Assembly (NCBI GenBank): GCA_041538185.1
Contig: JBGORM010000009.1
Location: 1 to 64,000, forward strand
Source: Melioribacteraceae bacterium 4301-Me
GTDB lineage: Bacteria > Bacteroidota > Ignavibacteria > Ignavibacteriales > Melioribacteraceae
Direction: 5' to 3'
Length of the DNA: 64,000 nt
A model generated the notes under the pieces. It had not been told where the DNA came from. It was given only the letters and a program-made list of their open reading frames with translations, and did no database searches. Positions 58,338 through 64,000 of this stretch are shown piece by piece (positions within the stretch are counted from its first letter, which is position 1; each line of letters starts with the position of its first letter). A program made the position numbers and the translations under genes.

Positions 58338-58682
58338 TTGGATACAATAAACATTCAAATACTTGGGACAAAAAGTTGCAGCGATACTCGTAAAGCGGAA
58401 AGATTTTTCAAGGAAAGAAGAATTCCATATCACTTCAGAGATTTGAACGAGAAGGGATTAACAAAAGGCGAACTTGATAATATCAAAAGTAAAATTCCCA
58501 TAGAAGAATTAATTGACCGCGAAGGTAAGCAATATAAAAAACGCAATTTGCAATTCATGGTTTTTAGTTTAGAAGAAGAATTACTCAATGATTCTTTATT
58601 ACTTAAGACACCAATTGTTCGATATGGAAGAGAAGTTACAATTGGTTATCAACCCGAAATTTGGAAAAAGTGGATTAGTTGA
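58338..58682 (+). CDS. ArsC/Spx-family thioredoxin-fold protein
   Basis: A 114-residue protein starting at a TTG (58338) preceded by GAGAAG. The opening IQILGTKSCSDTRKAERFFKERRIPYHFRDL is typical of ArsC/Spx/YffB proteins. Only the single N-terminal Cys is present in the active loop, so it is not a CXXC-type Spx. The later TPIVRYGREVTIGYQPEIWKKWI fits the arsenate-reductase-like branch. No ars genes are nearby, so arsenate reduction is not demonstrated. Its 3' end overlaps the convergent HAD gene by 8 bases. Confidence 0.85.
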   Translation: MDTINIQILGTKSCSDTRKAERFFKERRIPYHFRDLNEKGLTKGELDNIKSKIPIEELIDREGKQYKKRNLQFMVFSLEEELLNDSLLLKTPIVRYGREVTIGYQPEIWKKWIS

Positions 58683-59298
58683 TTCCGTTAAGAATTATAT
58701 TTCTTTTATTAAGTTCAGTAATTAATTGCCTATTATTCTGAAATTGAATTCCATCCCAGCCGCATTTTTTTGCACCTTCAACATAATCGAGCACGTCATC
58801 AATAAATAAATGTTCGGAAGAAGGCAGTTGCGTGTAAGATTCTACAGTGCGGTAAATTTTTTCTTCCGGTTTAATTGCTTTCACTTCGTAGGAAAGTATT
58901 AATTTATCAAAGTAGTTTAAAAAAGAATAATTGCCCCAGCCGTATTTTCTATGAATGTAATTTGTGTTTGAAAGGAGTATTAGTTTGTAGTACTTTTTTA
59001 GACTGGGCAGAATAGCTGTTAGTTCTTTATTTTCAATAAAAATATTGGAAAAATATTTACAGAAATCTTCCTTTTCAATTTTGTGTTCCGTCCATTCCAT
59101 CATTATAGTTAAAAATTCCTCAGTAGTGATTGCTGATTTTTCGTAATCTCTGTGAACATGATAATTTTCTTTGTAAAGTTTTAGGAATCTGTCTCCTAAG
59201 CCATTATCGATTTCGTTAAATTTTTTTATGATAATTGAATAATCAAAGGGAATTAAAACGTTGCCTAAGTCGAAAACAATAACAGAAGGGTGGTTCAT
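58675..59298 (-). CDS. HAD-superfamily phosphatase (IA subfamily, YihX-like)
   Basis: A 207-residue hydrolase. The ATG at 59298 (MNHPSVIVFDLGN) is taken; a GTG four codons earlier is possible. Motif I is FDLGNVL with the nucleophilic Asp, motif II is LILLSNTN, the motif III lysine is in AIKPEEKIY, and motif IV is FIDDVLDYVEGA. A helical cap lies at ~18-90. DLGNVL is the variant seen in YihX-type sugar-phosphate and nucleotide phosphatases, but substrates in this superfamily cannot be predicted safely. Confidence 0.9.
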   Translation of the reverse strand: MNHPSVIVFDLGNVLIPFDYSIIIKKFNEIDNGLGDRFLKLYKENYHVHRDYEKSAITTEEFLTIMMEWTEHKIEKEDFCKYFSNIFIENKELTAILPSLKKYYKLILLSNTNYIHRKYGWGNYSFLNYFDKLILSYEVKAIKPEEKIYRTVESYTQLPSSEHLFIDDVLDYVEGAKKCGWDGIQFQNNRQLITELNKRNIILNGIN

Positions 59299-59349
59299 TT
59301 TAACTAACACTCCAAATTTGTTTACTCAAATATATTTCTCTAAAAAGGA

Positions 59350-59387
59350 AATAAAAAAAGCTGCAGAAAATTACTGCAGCTTTTGTA
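59350..59387 (-). terminator. Rho-independent terminator downstream of the M16 peptidase operon
   Basis: AAAAGCTGCAG (59356-59366) and CTGCAGCTTTT (59374-59384) form a perfect 11-bp stem around a 7-base loop. On the minus strand the stem is followed by a run of seven T, ending the M16 operon 48 bases after its last stop. Confidence 0.85.
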
Positions 59388-59434
59388 ATATTAGCATAAT
59401 CAGACAATGTAATTAGCAATTTTAGTGTTCACGA

Positions 59435-61504
59435 TTATTTTACTTCGAACAAATCATCTTTTAAGCCTGTATTTACTTCAATTGAGCTGACAGTTAAATC
59501 GATTGTATTAGGACCTAAATTTTGTGAGAGCTTAAAAGGGTACTTAACGCCTTGCACTTCTCTGTAATCTCCGAAATCTAATGTTTGGGTAAAACTGCCT
59601 TGAGGCGTATCGACAGTATTAACTTCCCTAATTAAAAAGCCTGTATCTGTATCAAAATATCTAACAATTTTGCTGCCGTCAGCAGTAGTAAAAGTAACCT
59701 TATAAGCATTTTTACCATTGATATTTTCCATGCCGGAAAGTTCCATTTTAACACCCAAGCTATCAATATCAAGATACCAATGCATTGAAGATTCAGCTTT
59801 CATCTTTTCAATTTGTTGTGGGGTCATTTCTATTGTTTGACCCATGCCAACTACTTTACCTTTCTTGCCATTAAAAATTGTTTCTTGTTTAAAGACGCCG
59901 GCATCAAGTACTTGGTAAAGTTTATTAGGCAGTTTTTGATACATAGTTAAAGTTAAGTTCATGCCTTGAATTGACCCGCTCAATTTTGTCGTTTTATCTT
60001 TAATTTTCAGTAAATTATCTTTACCTCCAATTGCTTCAATATATTTGTTTAAAATACTTTGGGCAGTAACTCCTTCGGGGATTTTATTTAACGATGGGTC
60101 GTATTTATTTCCATATATATCGTAGTAATCTACTTTTCCGCTAAGACTAAATTTTTTCAAGCCGTCAACAATTTCTTCTCCGTTTCCTACTACTATAATA
60201 TTACAGTTGTTTGGTTTAATATATTTTTTAGCTACAGAAGCAATATCATCAACGGTGACTGCATTTAAGTTTTTAAGGTAATTTTTATAATAGTCTTGAG
60301 GCAATTTATATCGAGCAATATTTATTGCAAAATTCGCAATAGTCTGAGGATTTTCTAGTGAACGGGCAAAACTTCCAGTCATATAATTTTTAGTTGTTTG
60401 TAATTCATCTTCTTTTACTTTTTCGTTACGTATTCTTCTCAACTCGTTAAAAATTTCAGTTATTGCGCTATCAGTTACAGCATTTCTAACCTTTGTATGT
60501 ACATAAAAACTGCCGACGTATTGGTCAGAATTTATTGATGAACCAGCGCCATAAGTATAGCCATGTTTTTCTCTTAAATTATTATTTATTCTTGAAAGGA
60601 ATGACCCTCCAAGAATTGTATTCATTACAGAAGCTGGTATAACATCCTCGCTTGACTTGGGTAGTTCGATTGGGTAACCAATTGTAATTACAGATTGTAC
60701 AGAGTTACTTCTGTCAACCAACTCCACTTTATTAACAAGAGGTGGTTTCGGTGTGGGAAAAGTTGAAACAGAAACATTCCCTTTTTTCCACTTGCCGAAA
60801 TATTTTTCGACCAACTTTTGTGCTTCTGCTTTGTTTATGTCACCCACAATTGCTAAATAAGAAATATTTGGCTTAAAATAAGTTTCATAATATTTATTGC
60901 ACATTTGAAGATTTATTTTATTGACTGATTCTTCAGTCATTGATTCTCCGTAAGGATGATTTTTTCCGTAAAAGAGTGCATCTCTTACACGAGTTGATAT
61001 TGCATCTGGATTATCTTTGGCGGACGCTAAACTTGAAAGCATTTGTTTTTTTATCTTATCTAATTCTTCTTGTCTAAAAAGAGGATGCAGTAAGATATCT
61101 GACATGATATCTAGTAATTTATTGACGTGTTTTTTTAAAGATGCAGCATAAATCCCGGTTGAAGAAGTGTTTAGTGTTGCGCCAATAAAATCTATTTCTT
61201 CATCAATTTTATCCTTGGTTCTATTTTTTGTACCTGTTCTCAATAATTCCCCAGCAGCTTCAATATAGCCAGCACTATCTCCTTCAAGAATTGGTGAACG
61301 GTCGACAACTAAATTAAAAGCTACGCGTGGCAGTTTGTGGTTTTCTACTACAAAAACCTTTAAGCCATTTTTAAGTGTAAAACTATCATATTTGCCAAGT
61401 TTAATTTCGGGTGCAGGACCTGGCTTAGGTCTAACACTTCTATCGACTTGTGCAAAGTTTATTCCACATATTAAAAGAACGATTACCAAAAATTTGTTTT
61501 TCAT
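59435..61504 (-). CDS. M16-family peptidase partner lacking the zinc motif, with LolA-like C-terminal domain
   Basis: A 689-residue exported protein. I place the start at the ATG at 61504, which follows GGAGAA and begins the signal peptide MKNKFLVIVLLICG; the ATG at 61519 is also possible. Residues ~40-460 form two M16 halves, but where active M16 proteins have HxxEH this has SAGYIEAAGELL, so it should be the non-catalytic partner (PqqL/MPP-alpha-like, with a Gly-rich GGSFLSRINNNLREKHGYTYG). Residues ~475-689 form an added domain (ILNKYIEAIGGKDNLLKI, VKYPFKLSQN) like LolA/outer-membrane lipoprotein-sorting proteins. It pairs with the catalytic M16 protein encoded just upstream. Confidence 0.9.
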   Translation of the reverse strand: MKNKFLVIVLLICGINFAQVDRSVRPKPGPAPEIKLGKYDSFTLKNGLKVFVVENHKLPRVAFNLVVDRSPILEGDSAGYIEAAGELLRTGTKNRTKDKIDEEIDFIGATLNTSSTGIYAASLKKHVNKLLDIMSDILLHPLFRQEELDKIKKQMLSSLASAKDNPDAISTRVRDALFYGKNHPYGESMTEESVNKINLQMCNKYYETYFKPNISYLAIVGDINKAEAQKLVEKYFGKWKKGNVSVSTFPTPKPPLVNKVELVDRSNSVQSVITIGYPIELPKSSEDVIPASVMNTILGGSFLSRINNNLREKHGYTYGAGSSINSDQYVGSFYVHTKVRNAVTDSAITEIFNELRRIRNEKVKEDELQTTKNYMTGSFARSLENPQTIANFAINIARYKLPQDYYKNYLKNLNAVTVDDIASVAKKYIKPNNCNIIVVGNGEEIVDGLKKFSLSGKVDYYDIYGNKYDPSLNKIPEGVTAQSILNKYIEAIGGKDNLLKIKDKTTKLSGSIQGMNLTLTMYQKLPNKLYQVLDAGVFKQETIFNGKKGKVVGMGQTIEMTPQQIEKMKAESSMHWYLDIDSLGVKMELSGMENINGKNAYKVTFTTADGSKIVRYFDTDTGFLIREVNTVDTPQGSFTQTLDFGDYREVQGVKYPFKLSQNLGPNTIDLTVSSIEVNTGLKDDLFEVK

Positions 61505-61536
61505 TTTAAACTTCTCCATTGTTCTTTAAATTAATT

Positions 61537-62868
61537 TCATTTGGTTGAATTGGCTTTTTTAGGTAAATAATATAGAACTACACGATTATCATTATTTAAA
61601 TATTTATCGGCAACTCTTTTAATATCCTCACGTGTTACCATCATGTATTTATTTATTTCTGTGTTGATAAGGTTTGTATTATGGAAGAATAGATAATAGT
61701 TAGCAAGACTTCTTGCAACACCAAGGTTAGTACTGTTAGAAGTAACAAAATCATTTTCGGTTTGGTTCTGCAGTTTTTGATATTCACGTTTAGAAATTAA
61801 AGAATCCTTTACCTTATCTAATTCTAACTGCATAGCTTTTTCGAGATCTTCAGCATTCACTCCAACATTTGCAACGGCATAAGTAATGAATAAACCCGGG
61901 TCTTCAAGAGCAAAGTTTAATGAACCAGCGTATACCGCTTTTTGCTGCTTGTCTACCAATGACTTGTATAACCTCGAACTTTGTCCCTGTGCGAGGATGG
62001 TATTTAACATATCAAGCGCATAATAGTCTGGTGTTCCCTGAGCTGGAATTCTATATGCAAACAGAACAAGTGGAAGTTGTATATTGTCGTAAACTGTATC
62101 TCTTACCTCACCGTTTAGAGGCGGTTCGACTATTTGTGGTTGTTTAATCTCGTATTTACCACGCGGTATATCCGCAAAATATTTTTCAATTTCTTTTTTA
62201 GCTTGTTCTATGTTTATGTCTCCCGAAATAGAAAGAACAGCATTTTGTGGAACATAATAATGTTTATAAAAATCAATAAACTCGTCCAAAGTAGCTTTGT
62301 CGATATATTGTGCAGATCCTATAGGAGTCCATCTGTATGGGTGAACTTTATAAGCATGTTTAAAAACTTGTTCTTGCAATGTGCCATAGGGTTGATTGTC
62401 CAACCGCTGCTTTCGCTCTTCTTTTACTACTTTCCTTTGGGTTTCAACTCCAATTGAATCAATTTTCAAATGAAGCATTCTTTCTGATTCCATCCACAAT
62501 CCAAGTTCTAATTGATTTGATGGCAAAATTTGATAATAAAAAGTTTCATCGAAGGACGTACTTGCATTGTTTTGCCCACCGGCATTCTCTGAAATTTTAT
62601 CGAACTCGCCCCTGCCAATATATTCAGAACCCTCGAACATTAAATGTTCGAAAAAGTGTGCAAAGCCAGTTCGGTCAGGCTGCTCATTCTTAGAGCCCAC
62701 ATGATAAGTTACTGTAATTGCTACTATCGGCGTTGAATTATCCTGGTGTAAGATTACATGCAGTCCATTGTTAAGGTTGTACTCAACAAAATTAATTTTT
62801 CTCTCTTGTGGATAAGTTAATTGGCTTACTACAAAGAGAAAAAGTAAAATTATTTTTACTCTCATCAC
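61537..62868 (-). CDS. M16-family zinc peptidase, catalytic subunit
   Basis: A 443-residue exported metallopeptidase with a signal peptide (~1-20). The inverted zinc motif HxxEH is HFFEH (H71, E74, H75), with the third ligand expected in VVKEERKQR. GSEYIGRGEFDKISENAGGQNNAST and YYQILPSNQLELGLWMESERM are family signatures. It precedes the non-catalytic M16 protein by about 30 bases on the same strand, matching the usual two-subunit arrangement of periplasmic M16 proteases that degrade peptides or misfolded segments. Confidence 0.93.
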   Translation of the reverse strand: MMRVKIILLFLFVVSQLTYPQERKINFVEYNLNNGLHVILHQDNSTPIVAITVTYHVGSKNEQPDRTGFAHFFEHLMFEGSEYIGRGEFDKISENAGGQNNASTSFDETFYYQILPSNQLELGLWMESERMLHLKIDSIGVETQRKVVKEERKQRLDNQPYGTLQEQVFKHAYKVHPYRWTPIGSAQYIDKATLDEFIDFYKHYYVPQNAVLSISGDINIEQAKKEIEKYFADIPRGKYEIKQPQIVEPPLNGEVRDTVYDNIQLPLVLFAYRIPAQGTPDYYALDMLNTILAQGQSSRLYKSLVDKQQKAVYAGSLNFALEDPGLFITYAVANVGVNAEDLEKAMQLELDKVKDSLISKREYQKLQNQTENDFVTSNSTNLGVARSLANYYLFFHNTNLINTEINKYMMVTREDIKRVADKYLNNDNRVVLYYLPKKANSTK

Positions 62869-63457
62869 TCACCCTTTTTAGTTTGTAGTTCTTTATTGCA
62901 AATTCATTTATTTAAAATAAATAAAAAAAGCGTTTAATATGAAAGGGAGGCAGTAAAAAATTTTTCCATTGCTTACGGATAGAAAGCGGATTTTTGATTG
63001 TGCAAAAGAATCAACTCCAATGGATTTTATAGGAAAAAATTGATGTAAAATTTATGATTAAGTCATATCTGTCCAATATATTTTTTATTTCGTTCCTAAA
63101 GGGACTTAATCTATTTCTTTGTTCTTTATCCTAAAAATATTTTGTCCTGACGGGACAATAAAGCTTTGATTATGCATAAACCAATGTAATCCCTTTAGGG
63201 ATTATATAGTTATAGAACAAATAAATATCATACTGAAGTTAAAAGTCCCGTAGGGACGAGATAGGGATTGATTTACAAGACAAGTAGAATAGTCCAAAAT
63301 CTTGAAGTTTTCAAATTTATTTGGTAATTCATCCCTTCGGGATTTGATTTCAAAATTATTTTGGACAGCAGTGGATTAAGTAAAATTTTTTACCGAAGCT
63401 TTGCAGACTTAATTTTTAATATGCATAAGAGTAATTATTGGCTTATAAGACTTCAAG
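62869..63457. other. 589-base gap holding MITE copy 3
   Basis: Apart from the MITE and its flanking duplications at 63056-63381, no gene or repeat is seen. The first ~190 bases must hold the promoter of the M16 operon. Confidence 0.6.
63056..63381. mobile_element. MITE-like element, copy 3, with exact 8-bp target duplication
   Basis: The element spans 63064-63373 (310 bp) from CATATCTGTCC to GGACAGCAGTG. GATTAAGT flanks it exactly on both sides (63056-63063 and 63374-63381). By eye it differs from copy 1 at about nine positions. The internal hairpins are mostly intact. No ORF. Confidence 0.9.
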
Positions 63458-64000
63458 TTAGCTGCGCGGCAAAGAGAATGTAAATGTAGTTCCTGAATTT
63501 ACTAAGCTTTTGACCCAAATTTTACCTTTGTTTTTCTCTATCATTTCTTTGCACAAAATTAAACCAAGTCCACTTCCTTTCTCATCGTTTGTACCATAAG
63601 TTGAATGATTTACATCCAACCTAAAAAGTTTTCCAATGTCATCTTCTTTTATACCAACGCCGTTATCGATTATAGAAAATTCAATTGTTTTCTCTTTAAC
63701 TTCAGAAGTTAACCTTACTGTTCCTCCTGGTCTTGTGAATTTTATAGCGTTGGACAAAAGATTTTGCAAAACAGAAAAAATCATATCTTCATCGGCAAAA
63801 ACAATAGAATCGTTTGATATATCATTTATAATAGAAATGTTTTTGCTATCAGCATTGTTCTGCATTAGACGAATAACTTCTTCGGCTTTATGAGACATAT
63901 TAAAATTTATTGGTTCAAATTGAATTTTGCCCGATTGAATACGCGACCACTGCAATAAATTTTCCAGTAGATTAAAAACATTTTTTGCTGCCTCGTGAAT
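63458..64000 (-). CDS. Sensor histidine kinase, C-terminal part (5' end outside window)
   Basis: The frame is open from the right edge to the stop at 63458, so only the last ~180 residues are seen. They begin at the end of the dimerisation helices (HEAAKNVFNLLENLLQWSRIQSGKIQF), followed by a HATPase domain with NLLSNAIKF, DNGVGIKEDDIGKLF and GSGLGLILCKEMIE. It closely resembles the catalytic part of the TPR kinase at 53206, including STYGT..EKG, so the two are probably paralogues. The sensor part is outside the window. Confidence 0.92.
   Translation of the reverse strand: MHEAAKNVFNLLENLLQWSRIQSGKIQFEPINFNMSHKAEEVIRLMQNNADSKNISIINDISNDSIVFADEDMIFSVLQNLLSNAIKFTRPGGTVRLTSEVKEKTIEFSIIDNGVGIKEDDIGKLFRLDVNHSTYGTNDEKGSGLGLILCKEMIEKNKGKIWVKSLVNSGTTFTFSLPRS

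Noticed and set aside
58338..58682. Arsenate resistance gene cluster
   Set aside because: Only an ArsC/Spx-like protein is present; no arsenite transporter, ArsR-type regulator or other ars gene is nearby.
1..64000. tRNA and rRNA genes
   Set aside because: Scanning the intergenic stretches by eye found no cloverleaf with a GTTCRA-type T-loop or conserved rRNA sequence; tRNAscan-SE would settle this.

Overview
The window is AT-rich and gene-dense. It looks like the chromosome of a Bacteroidota/Chlorobi-group bacterium, most likely Ignavibacteria (Melioribacter/Ignavibacterium-like). The grounds are type IX secretion C-terminal domains with the NYPNPFNP motif, a PorV/PorQ-family outer-membrane protein, a TonB-dependent receptor with an N-terminal carboxypeptidase-regulatory domain, a propeller-type sensor kinase and the alpha2-type glycyl-tRNA synthetase. 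This placement is inferred from protein families and not from any marker-gene comparison.

Layout. Positions 1-439 hold the tail of a secreted T9SS cargo protein, closed by a clear terminator. From 516 to 21303 a co-directional run forms a carbohydrate-use locus. It encodes a TonB receptor, a large secreted protein with a sorting-like tail, a PorV-like barrel, two PF10091 (glucoamylase-like, GH144-related) hydrolases, a multidomain putative (alpha/alpha)-barrel hydrolase, a GH2 enzyme, an ABC sugar importer (binding lipoprotein plus two permeases, no ATPase) and a double-parvulin periplasmic chaperone. No SusD is present. Positions 21704-26801 encode a Spy-like periplasmic protein and a MacA/MacB/TolC-type tripartite exporter. 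From 26803 to 33726 the genes are on the minus strand: TypA, an 83-residue orphan, a NarL-type regulator and a 1077-residue propeller histidine kinase. HtpX follows on plus. A minus-strand block at 35176-40714 encodes a nine-haem cytochrome c, a b6-like cytochrome b and a Rieske protein, then a DUF2339-like membrane protein and a 1-Cys peroxiredoxin. Positions 40891-56030 are plus-strand genes: a degenerate Trm112-like protein, a TPR protein, ClpX, a secreted amidotransferase-fold protein, an M14 peptidase, GlyRS, an M24 peptidase, a DUF819 protein, a TPR histidine kinase and an FAA hydrolase. The right end has a DUF72 protein, a 1.4-kb repeat-rich gap, an ArsC/Spx-like protein, a HAD phosphatase, an M16 peptidase pair and a histidine kinase cut by the window edge.

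Two kinds of repeat stand out. The first is a ~311-bp non-autonomous element present three times (29436, 57366, 63064). Its termini are inverted repeats (CTGTCCAAWATAWTTT), it carries five small CCC/GGG hairpins, and each copy is flanked by an 8-bp duplication (exact in two copies, 7/8 in the third). It looks like a MITE. The second is a short palindromic sequence with core ATTCACCACTTYGTGG. It is scattered between genes and also lies in frame inside two unrelated genes, where both copies encode M-x-I-H-H-F-V-E, reminiscent of the palindromic elements that enter coding sequence in Rickettsia.

No tRNA, rRNA, CRISPR array, prophage or intact transposase gene was recognised.
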